A DNA stretch of 64,000 nt from Daphnia pulex (taxonomy: Eukaryota; Arthropoda; Branchiopoda; Diplostraca; Daphniidae): assembly GCF_021134715.1 (NCBI RefSeq), contig NC_060019.1:12166001-12230000 (forward strand), written 5' to 3'. The first letter of the stretch is position 1, and every line of letters starts with the position of its first letter. Positions 1 through 14,704 of the stretch are shown here, piece after piece. A program made the translations under genes and the position numbers. Below the pieces are notes generated by a model that had not been told where the DNA came from, ran no database searches, and was given only the letters and a program-made list of their open reading frames with translations.

Positions 1-3000
1 AGGAACTGAAAACACAACTTCAATGAATTTGAAATGACGATATAAATGGTTTTACAAGTTTAAACAAATTTCTTGTTAGATGATATGTTAATTCGATGTC
101 CAATACACTATTTAAAGTCTTTAAAATTAATGAATCTATTAGGACATTCATGATGGAAAAGAATGAATTTAATGAATTTAAAATGACGATTCTGATTGGT
201 TTACAAATTTCAAGTGTTTCCCTGTTACAGGATATGTTAATCGATGTCCAATACACTATTTAAAGTCTTTAAAATCAATGAATCTATTAAGACATCTATG
301 ATGGAAAAGAAATAGAAATAAGAGTTGATTGAAAATCTTCCAGGAACTGAAAACACAACTTCAATGAATTTGAAATGACGATATAAATGGTTTTACAAGT
401 TTAAACAAATTTCTTGTTAGATGATATGTTAATTCGATGTCCAATACACTATTTAAAGTCTTTAAAATTAATGAATCTATTAAGACATTCATGATGGAAA
501 AGAATGAATTTAATGAATTTAAAATGACGATTCTGATTGTTTTACAAATTTCAAGGGTTTCCCTGTTACAGGATATGTTAATCGATGTCCAATACACTAT
601 TTAAAGTCTTTAAAATCAATGAATTTATTAAGACATCCATGATGGAAAAGAAATAGAAATAAGAGTTGATAGAAAATCTTCCAGGAACTGAAAACACAAC
701 TTCAATGAATTCGAAATGACGATATAAATGGTTTTACAAGTTTAAACAAATTTCTTGTTAGATGATATGTTAATTCGATGCCCAATACACTATTTAAAGT
801 CTTTAAAATTAATGAATCTATTAGGACATTCATGATGGAAAAGAATGAATTTAATGAATTTAAAATGACGATTCTGATTGGTTTACAAATTTCAAGGGTT
901 TCCCTGTTACAGGATATGTTAATCGATGTCCAATACACTATTTAAAGTCTTTAAAATAAATGAATCTATTAAGACATCTATGATGGAAAAGAAATAGAAA
1001 TAAGAGTTGATTGAAAATCTTCCAGGAACTGAAAACACAACTTCAATGAATTTGAAATGACGATATAAATGGTTTTACAAGTTTAAACAAATTTCTTGTT
1101 AGATGATATGTTAATTCGATGTCCAATACACTATTTAAAGTCTTTAAAATTAATGAATCTATTAAGACATTCATGATGGAAAAGAATGAATTTAATGAAT
1201 TTAAAATGACGATTCTGATTGTTTTACAAATTTCAAGGGTTTCCCTGTTACAGGATATGTTAATCGATGTCCAATACACTATTTAAAGTCTTTAAAATCA
1301 ATGAATTTATTAAGACATCCATGATGGAAAAGAAATAGAAATAAGAGTTGATAGAAAATCTTCCAGGAACTGAAAACACAACTTCAATGAATTTGAAATG
1401 ACGATATAAATGGTTTTACAAGTTTAAACAAATTTCTTGTTAGATGATATGTTAATTCGATGCCCAATACACTATTTAAAGTCTTTAAAATTAATGAATC
1501 TATTAGGACATTCATGATGGAAAAGAATGAATTTAATGAATTTAAAATGACGATTCTGATTGGTTTACAAATTTCAAGGGTTTCCCTGTTACAGGATATG
1601 TTAATCGATGTCCAATACACTATTTAAAGTCTTTAAAATCAATGAATCTATTAAGACATCTATGATGGAAAAGAAATAGAAATAAGAGTTGATTGAAAAT
1701 CTTCCAGGAACTGAAAACACAACTTCAATGAATTTGAAATGACGATATAAATGGTTTTACAAGTTTAAACAAATTTCTTGTTAGATGATATGTTAATTCG
1801 ATGTCCAATACACTATTTAAAGTCTTTAAAATTAATGAATCTATTAAGACATTCATGATGGAAAAGAATGAATTTAATGAATTTAAAATGACGATTCTGA
1901 TTGTTTTACAAATTTCAAGGGTTTCCCTGTTACAGGATATGTTAATCGATGTCCAATACACTATTTAAATTCTTTAAAATCAATGAATTTATTAAGACAT
2001 CCATGATGGAAAAGAAATAGAAATAAGAGTTGATAGAAAATCTTCCAGGAACTGAAAACACAACTTCAATGAATTTGAAATGACGATATAAATGGTTTTA
2101 CAAGTTTAAACAAATTTCTTGTTAGATGATATGTTAATTCGATGCCCAATACACTATTTAAAGTCTTTAAAATTAATGAATCTATTAGGACATTCATGAT
2201 GGAAAAGAATGAATTTAATGAATTTAAAATGACGATTCTGATTGGTTTACAAATTTCAAGGGTTTCCCTGTTACAGGATATGTTAATCGATGTCCAATAC
2301 ACTATTTAAAGTCTTTAAAATCAATGAATCTATTAAGACATCTATGATGGAAAAGAAATAGAAATAAGAGTTGATTGAAAATCTTCCAGGAACTGAAAAC
2401 ACAACTTCAATGAATTTGAAATGACGATATAAATGGTTTTACAAGTTTAAACAAATTTCTTGTTAGATGATATGTTAATTCGATGTCCAATACACTATTT
2501 AAAGTCTTTAAAATTAATGAATCTATTAAGACATTCATGATGGAAAAGAATGAATTTAATGAATTTAAAATGACGATTCTGATTGTTTTACAAATTTCAA
2601 GGGTTTCCCTGTTACAGGATATGTTAATCGATGTCCAATACACTATTTAAAGTCTTTAAAATCAATGAATCTATTAAGACATCTATGATGGAAAAGAAAT
2701 AGAAATAAGAGTTGATTGAAAATCTTCCAGGAACTGAAAACACAACTTCAATGAATTTGAAATGACGATATAAATGGTTTTACAAGTTTAAACAAATTTC
2801 TTGTTAGATGATATGTTAATTCGATGTCCAATACACTATTTAAAGTCTTTAAAATTAATGAATCTATTAAGACATTCATGATGGAAAAGAATGAATTTAA
2901 TGAATTTAAAATGACGATTCTGATTGTTTTACAAATTTCAAGGGTTTCCCTGTTACAGGATATGTTAATCGATGTCCAATACACTATTTAAAGTCTTTAA

Positions 3001-6000
3001 AATCAATGAATTTATTAAGACATCCATGATGGAAAAGAAATAGAAATAAGAGTTGATAGAAAATCTTCCAGGAACTGAAAACACAACTTCAATGAATTTG
3101 AAATGACGATATAAATGGTTTTACAAGTTTAAACAAATTTCTTGTTAGATGATATGTTAATTCGATGCCCAATACACTATTTAAAGTCTTTAAAATTAAT
3201 GAATCTATTAAGACGTTCATGATGGAAAAGAATGAATTTAATGAATTTAAAATGACGATTCTGATTGTTTTACAAATTTCAAGGGTTTCCCTGTTACAGG
3301 ATATGTTAATCGATGTCCAATACACTATTTAAAGTCTTTAAAATCAATGAATTTATTAAGACATCCATGATGGAAAAGAAATAGAAATAAGAGTTGATAG
3401 AAAATCTTCCAGGAACTGAAAACACAACTTCAATGAATTCGAAATGACGATATAAATGGTTTTACAAGTTTAAACAAATTTCTTGTTAGATGATATGTTA
3501 ATTCGATGCCCAATACACTATTTAAAGTCTTTAAAATTAATGAATCTATTAGGACATTCATGATGGAAAAGAATGAATTTAATGAATTTAAAATGACGAT
3601 TCTGATTGGTTTACAAATTTCAAGGGTTTCCCTGTTACAGGATATGTTAATCGATGTCCAATACACTATTTAAAGTCTTTAAAATCAATGAATCTATTAA
3701 GACATCTATGATGGAAAAGAAATAGAAATAAGAGTTGATTGAAAATCTTCCAGGAACTGAAAACACAACTTCAATGAATTTGAAATGACGATATAAATGG
3801 TTTTACAAGTTTAAACAAATTTCTTGTTAGATGATATGTTAATTCGATGTCCAATACACTATTTAAAGTCTTTAAAATTAATGAATCTATTAAGACATTC
3901 ATGATGGAAAAGAATGAATTTAATGAATTTAAAATGACGATTCTGATTGTTTTACAAATTTCAAGGGTTTCCCTGTTACAGGATATGTTAATCGATGTCC
4001 AATACACTATTTAAAGTCTTTAAAATCAATGAATTTATTAAGACATCCATGATGGAAAAGAAATAGAAATAAGAGTTGATAGAAAATCTTCCAGGAACTG
4101 AAAACACAACTTCAATGAATTTGAAATGACGATATAAATGGTTTTACAAGTTTAAACAAATTTCTTGTTAGATGATATGTTAATTCGATGCCCAATACAC
4201 TATTTAAAGTCTTTAAAATTAATGAATCTATTAGGACATTCATGATGGAAAAGAATGAATTTAATGAATTTAAAATGACGATTCTGATTGGTTTACAAAT
4301 TTCAAGGGTTTCCCTGTTACAGGATATGTTAATCGATGTCCAATACACTATTTAAAGTCTTTAAAATCAATGAATCTATTAAGACATCTATGATGGAAAA
4401 GAAATAGAAATAAGAGTTGATTGAAAATCTTCCAGGAACTGAAAACACAACTTCAATGAATTTGAAATGACGATATAAATGGTTTTACAAGTTTAAACAA
4501 ATTTCTTGTTAGATGATATGTTAATTCGATGTCCAATACACTATTTAAAGTCTTTAAAATTAATGAATCTATTAAGACATTCATGATGGAAAAGAATGAA
4601 TTTAATGAATTTAAAATGACGATTCTGATTGTTTTACAAATTTCAAGGGTTTCCCTGTTACAGGATATGTTAATCGATGTCCAATACACTATTTAAATTC
4701 TTTAAAATCAATGAATTTATTAAGACATCCATGATGGAAAAGAAATAGAAATAAGAGTTGATAGAAAATCTTCCAGGAACTGAAAACACAACTTCAATGA
4801 ATTTGAAATGACGATATAAATGGTTTTACAAGTTTAAACAAATTTCTTGTTAGATGATATGTTAATTCGATGTCCAATACACTATTTAAAGTCTTTAAAA
4901 TTAATGAATCTATTAAGACATTCATGATGGAAAAGAATGAATTTAATGAATTTAAAATGACGATTCTGATTGTTTTACAAATTTCAAGGGTTTCCCTGTT
5001 ACAGGATATGTTAATCGATGTCCAATACACTATTTAAAGTCTTTAAAATCAATGAATCTATTAAGACATCTATGATGGAAAAGAAATAGAAATAAGAGTT
5101 GATTGAAAATCTTCCAGGAACTGAAAACACAACTTCAATGAATTTGAAATGACGATATAAATGGTTTTACAAGTTTAAACAAATTTCTTGTTAGATGATA
5201 TGTTAATTCGATGTCCAATACACTATTTAAAGTCTTTAAAATTAATGAATCTATTAAGACATTCATGATGGAAAAGAATGAATTTAATGAATTTAAAATG
5301 ACGATTCTGATTGTTTTACAAATTTCAAGGGTTTCCCTGTTACAGGATATGTTAATCGATGTCCAATACACTATTTAAAGTCTTTAAAATCAATGAATTT
5401 ATTAAGACATCCATGATGGAAAAGAAATAGAAATAAGAGTTGATAGAAAATCTTCCAGGAACTGAAAACACAACTTCAATGAATTTGAAATGACGATATA
5501 AATGGTTTTACAAGTTTAAACAAATTTCTTGTTAGATGATATGTTAATTCGATGCCCAATACACTATTTAAAGTCTTTAAAATTAATGAATCTATTAAGA
5601 CGTTCATGATGGAAAAGAATGAATTTAATGAATTTAAAATGACGATTCTGATTGTTTTACAAATTTCAAGGGTTTCCCTGTTACAGGATATGTTAATCGA
5701 TGTCCAATACACTATTTAAAGTCTTTAAAATCAATGAATTTATTAAGACATCCATGATGGAAAAGAAATAGAAATAAGAGTTGATTGAAAATCTTCCAGG
5801 AACTGAAAACACAACTTCAATGAATTTGAAATGACGATATAAATGGTTTTACAAGTTTAAACAAATTTCTTGTTAGATGATATGTTAATTCGATGTCCAA
5901 TACACTATTTAAAGTCTTTAAAATTAATGAATCTATTAAGACATTCATGATGGAAAAGAATGAATTTAATGAATTTAAAATGACGATTCTGATTGTTTTA

Positions 6001-9000
6001 CAAATTTCAAGGGTTTCCCTGTTACAGGATATGTTAATCGATGTCCAATACACTATTTAAATTCTTTAAAATCAATGAATCTACTAAGACATCTATGATG
6101 GAAAAGAAATAGAAATAAGAGTTGATAGAAAATCTTCCAGGAACTGAAAACACAACTTCAATGAATTTGAAATGACGATATAAATGGTTTTACAAGTTTA
6201 AACAAATTTCTTGTTAGATGATATGTTAATTCGATGTCCAATACACTATTTAAAGTCTTTAAAATTAATGAATCTATTAGGACATTCATGATGGAAAAGA
6301 ATGAATTTAATGAATTTAAAATGACGATTCTGATTGGTTTACAAATTTCAAGGGTTTCCCTGTTACAGGATATGTTAATCGATGTCCAATACACTATTTA
6401 AAGTCTTTAAAATCAATGAATCTATTAAGACATCTATGATGGAAAAGAAATAGAAATAAGAGTTGATTGAAAATCTTCCAGGAACTGAAAACACAACTTC
6501 AATGAATTTGAAATGACGATATAAATGGTTTTACAAGTTTAAACAAATTTCTTGTTAGATGATATGTTAATTCGATGTCCAATACACTATTTAAAGTCTT
6601 TAAAATTAATGAATCTATTAAGACATTCATGATGGAAAAGAATGAATTTAATGAATTTAAAATGACGATTCTGATTGTTTTACAAATTTCAAGGGTTTCC
6701 CTGTTACAGGATATGTTAATCGATGTCCAATACACTATTTAAAGTCTTTAAAATCAATGAATCTATTAAGACATCTATGATGGAAAAGAAATAGAAATAA
6801 GAGTTGATTGAAAATCTTCCAGGAACTGAAAACACAACTTCAATGAATTTGAAATGACGATATAAATGGTTTTACAAGTTTAAACAAATTTCTTGTTAGA
6901 TGATATGTTAATTCGATGTCCAATACACTATTTAAAGTCTTTAAAATTAATGAATCTATTAAGACATTCATGATGGAAAAGAATGAATTTAATGAATTTA
7001 AAATGACGATTCTGATTGTTTTACAAATTTCAAGGGTTTCCCTGTTACAGGATATGTTAATCGATGTCCAATACACTATTTAAAGTCTTTAAAATCAATA
7101 AATTTATTAAGACATCCATGATGGAAAAGAAATAGAAATAAGAGTTGATAGAAAATCTTCCAGGAACTGAAAACACAACTTCAATGAATTTGAAATGACG
7201 ATATAAATGGTTTTACAAGTTTAAACAAATTTCTTGTTAGATGATATGTTAATTCGATGCCCAATACACTATTTAAAGTCTTTAAAATTAATGAATCTAT
7301 TAGGACATTCATGATGGAAAAGAATGAATTTAATGAATTTAAAATGACGATTCTGATTGGTTTACAAATTTCAAGGGTTTCCCTGTTACAGGATATGTTA
7401 ATCGATGTCCAATACACTATTTAAAGTCTTTAAAATCAATGAATCTATTAAGACATCTATGATGGAAAAGAAATAGAAATAAGAGTTGATTGAAAATCTT
7501 CCAGGAACTGAAAACACAACTTCAATGAATTTGAAATGACGATATAAATGGTTTTACAAGTTTAAACAAATTTCTTGTTAGATGATATGTTAATTCGATG
7601 TCCAATACACTATTTAAAGTCTTTAAAATTAATGAATCTATTAGGACATTCATGATGGAAAAGAATGAATTTAATGAATTTAAAATGACGATTCTGATTG
7701 GTTTACAAATTTCAAGGGTTTCCCTGTTACAGGATATGTTAATCGATGTCCAATACACTATTTAAAGTCTTTAAAATCAATGAATCTATTAAGACATCTA
7801 TGATGGAAAAGAAATAGAAATAAGAGTTGATTGAAAATCTTCCAGGAACTGAAAACACAACTTCAATGAATTTGAAATGACGATATAAATGGTTTTACAA
7901 GTTTAAACAAATTTCTTGTTAGATGATATGTTAATTCGATGTCCAATACACTATTTAAAGTCTTTAAAATTAATGAATCTATTAAGACATTCATGATGGA
8001 AAAGAATGAATTTAATGAATTTAAAATGACGATTCTGATTGTTTTACAAATTTCAAGGGTTTCCCTGTTACAGGATATGTTAATCGATGTCCAATACACT
8101 ATTTAAAGTCTTTAAAATCAATGAATTTATTAAGACATCCATGATGGAAAAGAAATAGAAATAAGAGTTGATAGAAAATCTTCCAGGAACTGAAAACACA
8201 ACTTCAATGAATTTGAAATGACGATATAAATGGTTTTACAAGTTTAAACAAATTTCTTGTTAGATGATATGTTAATTCGATGTCCAATACACTATTTAAA
8301 GTCTTTAAAATTAATGAATCTATTAGGACATTCATGATGGAAAAGAATGAATTTAATGAATTTAAAATGACGATTCTGATTGGTTTACAAATTTCAAGGG
8401 TTTCCCTGTTACAGGATATGTTAATCGATGTCCAATATACTATTTAAAGTCTTTAAAATCAATGAATCTATTAAGACATCTATGATGGAAAAGAAATAGA
8501 AATAAGAGTTGATTGAAAATCTTCCAGGAACTGAAAACACAACTTCAATGAATTTGAAATGACGATATAAATGGTTTTACAAGTTTAAACAAATTTCTTG
8601 TTAGATGATATGTTAATTCGATGTCCAATACACTATTTAAAGTCTTTAAAATTAATGAATCTATTAAGACATTCATGATGGAAAAGAATGAATTTAATGA
8701 ATTTAAAATGACGATTCTGATTGTTTTACAAATTTCAAGGGTTTCCCTGTTACAGGATATGTTAATCGATGTCCAATACACTATTTAAATTCTTTAAAAT
8801 CAATGAATTTATTAAGACATCCATGATGGAAAAGAAATAGAAATAAGAGTTGATAGAAAATCTTCCAGGAACTGAAAACACAACTTCAATGAATTTGAAA
8901 TGACGATATAAATGGTTTTACAAGTTTAAACAAATTTCTTGTTAGATGATATGTTAATTCGATGTCCAATACACTATTTAAAGTCTTTAAAATTAATGAA

Positions 9001-10145
9001 TCTATTAGGACATTCATGATGGAAAAGAATGAATTTAATGAATTTAAAATGACGATTCTGATTGGTTTACAAATTTCAAGGGTTTCCCTGTTACAGGATA
9101 TGTTAATCGATGTCCAATATACTATTTAAAGTCTTTAAAATCAATGAATCTATTAAGACATCTATGATGGAAAAGAAATAGAAATAAGAGTTGATTGAAA
9201 ATCTTCCAGGAACTGAAAACACAACTTCAATGAATTTGAAATGACGATATAAATGGTTTTACAAGTTTAAACAAATTTCTTGTTAGATGATATGTTAATT
9301 CGATGTCCAATACACTATTTAAAGTCTTTAAAATTAATGAATCTATTAAGACATTCATGATGGAAAAGAATGAATTTAATGAATTTAAAATGACGATTCT
9401 GATTGTTTTACAAATTTCAAGGGTTTCCCTGTTACAGGATATGTTAATCGATGTCCAATACACTATTTAAATTCTTTAAAATCAATGAATTTATTAAGAC
9501 ATCCATGATGGAAAAGAAATAGAAATAAGAGTTGATAGAAAATCTTCCAGGAACTGAAAACACAACTTCAATGAATTTGAAATGACGATATAAATGGTTT
9601 TAAAAGTTTAAACAAATTTCTTGTTAGATGATATGTTAATTCGATGTCCAATACACTATTTAAAGTCTTTAAAATTAATGAATCTATTAGGACATTCATG
9701 ATGGAAAAGAATGAATTTAATGAATTTAAAATGACGATTCTGATTGGTTTACAAATTTCAAGGGTTTCCCTGTTACAGGATATGTTAATCGATGTCCAAT
9801 ACACTATTTAAAGTCTTTAAAATCAATGAATCTATTAAGACATCTATGATGGAAAAGAAATAGAAATAAGAGTTGATTGAAAATCTTCCAGGAACTGAAA
9901 ACACAACTTCAATGAATTTGAAATGACGATGTAAATGGTTTTACAAGTTTAAACAAATTTCTTGTTAGATGATATGTTAATTCGATGTCCAATACACTAT
10001 TTAAAGTCTTTAAAATTAATGAATCTATTAGGACATTCATGATGGAAAAGAATGAATTTAATGAATTTAAAATGACGATTCTGATTGGTTTACAAATTTC
10101 AAGGGTTTCCCTGTTACAGGATATGTTAATCGATGTCCAATACAC
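1..10145. repeat. Satellite sub-block I: alternating unit variants (682-bp super-period)
   Basis: In this part the units largely alternate between two variants. One has tgattggtttac in half B plus attaggacattc in half A; the other has tgattgttttac plus attaagacattc. Many variant units also carry gatgcccaatac instead of gatgtccaatac. The alternation gives a 682-bp higher-order repeat, interrupted in places (for example the units starting at 2407-3089 and 4453-5817). The ggt variant is not seen beyond about 10.1 kb, which marks a boundary between independently homogenised domains. Confidence 0.8.
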
Positions 10146-10397
10146 TATTTAAAGTCTTTAAAATTAATGAATCTATTAGGACATTCATGATGGAAAAGAA
10201 TGAATTTAATGAATTTAAAATGACGATTCTGATTGTTTTACAAATTTCAAGGGTTTCCCTGTTACAGGATATGTTAATCGATGTCCAATACACTATTTAA
10301 AGTCTTTAAAATCAATGAATCTATTAAGACATCTATGATGGAAAAGAAATAGAAATAAGAGTTGATTGAAAATCTTCCAGGAACTGAAAAAACAACT
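10146..10397. repeat. 489-bp satellite unit carrying an extra half-monomer
   Basis: The distance from the unit at 9909 to the next full unit start at 10398 is 489 bp, that is 341 + 148. After a normal B half up to the cgatgtccaatacac block, the sequence re-enters the A-type continuation (attaatgaatctattaggac) and then passes through a second B half. This is the duplication product expected from unequal exchange between A and B halves. Confidence 0.85.
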
Positions 10398-12102
10398 TCA
10401 ATGAATTTGAAATGACGATATAAATGGTTTTACAAGTTTAAACAAATTTCTTGTTAGATGATATGTTAATTCGATGTCCAATACACTATTTAAAGTCTTT
10501 AAAATTAATGAATCTATTAAGACGTTCATGATGGAAAAGAATGAATTTAATGAATTTAAAATGACGATTCTGATTGTTTTACAAATTTCAAGGGTTTCCC
10601 TGTTACAGGATATGTTAATCGATGTCCAATACACTATTTAAAGTCTTTAAAATCAATGAATTTATTAAGACATCCATGATGGAAAAGAAATAGAAATAAG
10701 AGTTGATAGAAAATCTTCCAGGAACTGAAAACACAACTTCAATGAATTTGAAATGACGATATAAATGGTTTTACAAGTTTAAACAAATTTCTTGTTAGAT
10801 GATATGTTAATTCGATGTCCAATACACTATTTAAAGTCTTTAAAATTAATGAATCTATTAAGACATTCATGATGGAAAAGAATGAATTTAATGAATTTAA
10901 AATGACGATTCTGATTGTTTTACAAATTTCAAGGGTTTCCCTGTTACAGGATATGTTAATCGATGTCCAATACACTATTTAAAGTCTTTAAAATCAATGA
11001 ATCTATTAAGACATCTATGATGGAAAAGAAATAGAAATAAGAGTTGATTGAAAATCTTCCAGGAACTGAAAACACAACTTCAATGAATTTGAAATGACGA
11101 TATAAATGGTTTTACAAGTTTAAACAAATTTCTTGTTAGATGATATGTTAATTCGATGTCCAATACACTATTTAAAGTCTTTAAAATTAATGAATCTATT
11201 AAGACATTCATGATGGAAAAGAATGAATTTAATGAATTTAAAATGACGATTCTGATTGTTTTACAAATTTCAAGGGTTTCCCTGTTACAGGATATGTTAA
11301 TCGATGTCCAATACACTATTTAAAGTCTTTAAAATCAATGAATCTATTAAGACATCTATGATGGAAAAGAAATAGAAATAAGAGTTGATAGAAAATCTTC
11401 CAGGAACTGAAAACACAACTTCAATTAATTTGAAATGACGATATAAATGGTTTTACAAGTTTAAACAAATTTCTTGTTAGATGATATGTTAATTCGATGT
11501 CCAATACACTATTTAAAGTCTTTAAAATTAATGAATCTATTAGGACATTCATGATGGAAAAGAATGAATTTAATGAATTTAAAATGACGATTCTGATTGT
11601 TTTACAAATTTCAAGGGTTTCCCTGTTACAGGATATGTTAATCGATGTCCAATACACTATTTAAAGTCTTTAAAATCAATGAATCTATTAAGACATGTAT
11701 GATGGAAAAGAAATAGAAATAAGAGTTGATTGAAAATCTTCCAGGAACTGAAAACACAACTTCAATGAATTTGAAATGACGATATAAATGGTTTTACAAG
11801 TTTAAACAAATTTCTTGTTAGATGATGTGTTAATTCGATGTCCAATACACTATTTAAAGTCTTTAAAATTAATGAATCTATTAAGACGTTCATGATGGAA
11901 AAGAATGAATTTAATGAATTTAAAATGACGATTCTGATTGTTTTACAAATTTCAAGGGTTTCCCTGTTACAGGATATGTTAATCGATGTCCAATACACTA
12001 TTTAAAGTCTTTAAAATCAATGAATTTATTAAGACATCCATGATGGAAAAGAAATAGAAATAAGAGTTGATAGAAAATCTTCCAGGAACTGAAAACACAA
12101 CT

Positions 12103-12380
12103 TCAATGAATTTGAAATGACGATATAAATGGTTTTACAAGTTTAAACAAATTTCTTGTTAGATGATATGTTAATTCGATGTCCAATACACTATTTAAAG
12201 TCTTTAAAATTAATGAATCTATTAAGACATTCATGATGGAAAAGAATGAATTTAATGAATTTAAAATGACGATTCTGATTGTTTTACAAATTTCAAGGGT
12301 TTCCCTGTTACAGGATAGAAAAGAAATAGAAATAGAAATAAGAGTTGATAGAAAATCTTCCAGGAACTGAAAACACAACT
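12103..12380. repeat. 278-bp deleted satellite unit, copy 1
   Basis: This unit lacks 63 bp. Half B runs from ttacaggata directly into gaaaagaaatagaaatagaaat, so the block with cgatgtccaatacac and the dyad is gone and the gaaata motif is present one extra time. The same junction recurs exactly 2,324 bp downstream, so the deletion occurred once and was then duplicated with its neighbours. Confidence 0.85.
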
Positions 12381-14426
12381 TCAATGAATTTGAAATGACG
12401 ATATAAATGGTTTTACAAGTTTAAACAAATTTCTTGTTAGATGATATGTTAATTCGATGTCCAATACACTATTTAAAGTCTTTAAAATTAATGAATCTAT
12501 TAAGACATTCATGATGGAAAAGAATGAATTTAATGAATTTAAAATGACGATTCTGATTGTTTTACAAATTTCAAGGGTTTCCCTGTTACAGGATATGTTA
12601 ATCGATGTCCAATACACTATTAAAAGTCTTTAAAATCAATGAATCTATTAAGACATCTATGATGGAAAAGAAATAGAAATAAGAGTTGATTGAAAATCTT
12701 CCAGGAACTGAAAACACAACTTCAATGAATTTGAAATGACGATATAAATGGTTTTACAAGTTTAAACAAATTTCTTGTTAGATGATATGTTAATTCGATG
12801 TCCAATACACTATTTAAAGTCTTTAAAATTAATGAATCTATTAAGACATTCATGATGGAAAAGAATGAATTTAATGAATTTAAAATGACGATTCTGATTG
12901 TTTTACAAATTTCAAGGGTTTCCCTGTTACAGGATATGTTAATCGATGTCCAATACACTATTTAAAGTCTTTAAAATCAATGAATCTATTAAGACATCTA
13001 TGATGGAAAAGAAATAGAAATAAGAGTTGATAGAAAATCTTCCAGGAACTGAAAACACAACTTCAATTAATTTGAAATGACGATATAAATGGTTTTACAA
13101 GTTTAAACAAATTTCTTGTTAGATGATATGTTAATTCGATGTCCAATACACTATTTAAAGTCTTTAAAATTAATGAATCTATTAGGACATTCATGATGGA
13201 AAAGAATGAATTTAATGAATTTAAAATGACGATTCTGATTGTTTTACAAATTTCAAGGGTTTCCCTGTTACAGGATATGTTAATCGATGTCCAATACACT
13301 ATTTAAAGTCTTTAAAATCAATGAATCTATTAAGACATCTATGATGGAAAAGAAATAGAAATAAGAGTTGATTGAAAATCTTCCAGGAACTGAAAACACA
13401 ACTTCAATGAATTTGAAATGACGATATAAATGGTTTTACAAGTTTAAACAAATTTCTTGTTAGATGATATGTTAATTCGATGTCCAATACACTATTTAAA
13501 GTCTTTAAAATTAATGAATCTATTAAGACATTCATGATGGAAAAGAATGAATTTAATGAATTTAAAATGACGATTCTGATTGTTTTACAAATTTCAAGGG
13601 TTTCCCTGTTACAGGATATGTTAATCGATGTCCAATACACTATTTAAAGTCTTTAAAATCAATGAATCTATTAAGACATCTATGATGGAAAAGAAATAGA
13701 AATAAGAGTTGATAGAAAATCTTCCAGGAACTGAAAACACAACTTCAATTAATTTGAAATGACGATATAAATGGTTTTACAAGTTTAAACAAATTTCTTG
13801 TTAGATGATATGTTAATTCGATGTCCAATACACTATTTAAAGTCTTTAAAATTAATGAATCTATTAGGACATTCATGATGGAAAAGAATGAATTTAATGA
13901 ATTTAAAATGACGATTCTGATTGTTTTACAAATTTCAAGGGTTTCCCTGTTACAGGATATGTTAATCGATGTCCAATACACTATTTAAAGTCTTTAAAAT
14001 CAATGAATCTATTAAGACATGTATGATGGAAAAGAAATAGAAATAAGAGTTGATTGAAAATCTTCCAGGAACTGAAAACACAACTTCAATGAATTTGAAA
14101 TGACGATATAAATGGTTTTACAAGTTTAAACAAATTTCTTGTTAGATGATGTGTTAATTCGATGTCCAATACACTATTTAAAGTCTTTAAAATTAATGAA
14201 TCTATTAAGACGTTCATGATGGAAAAGAATGAATTTAATGAATTTAAAATGACGATTCTGATTGTTTTACAAATTTCAAGGGTTTCCCTGTTACAGGATA
14301 TGTTAATCGATGTCCAATACACTATTTAAAGTCTTTAAAATCAATGAATTTATTAAGACATCCATGATGGAAAAGAAATAGAAATAAGAGTTGATAGAAA
14401 ATCTTCCAGGAACTGAAAACACAACT

Positions 14427-14704
14427 TCAATGAATTTGAAATGACGATATAAATGGTTTTACAAGTTTAAACAAATTTCTTGTTAGATGATATGTTAATT
14501 CGATGTCCAATACACTATTTAAAGTCTTTAAAATTAATGAATCTATTAAGACATTCATGATGGAAAAGAATGAATTTAATGAATTTAAAATGACGATTCT
14601 GATTGTTTTACAAATTTCAAGGGTTTCCCTGTTACAGGATAGAAAAGAAATAGAAATAGAAATAAGAGTTGATAGAAAATCTTCCAGGAACTGAAAACAC
14701 AACT
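14427..14704. repeat. 278-bp deleted satellite unit, copy 2
   Basis: Identical junction to the unit at 12,103 (ttacaggata joined to gaaaagaaatagaaatagaaat). It sits at the same place in the second copy of the 2,324-bp segmental duplication. Confidence 0.85.

Noticed and set aside
12179..12370. 63-codon + strand frame in the 278-bp satellite units (also at 14,503)
   Set aside because: It arises purely from the 63-bp deletion joining two satellite segments, and is present only in those duplicated units.
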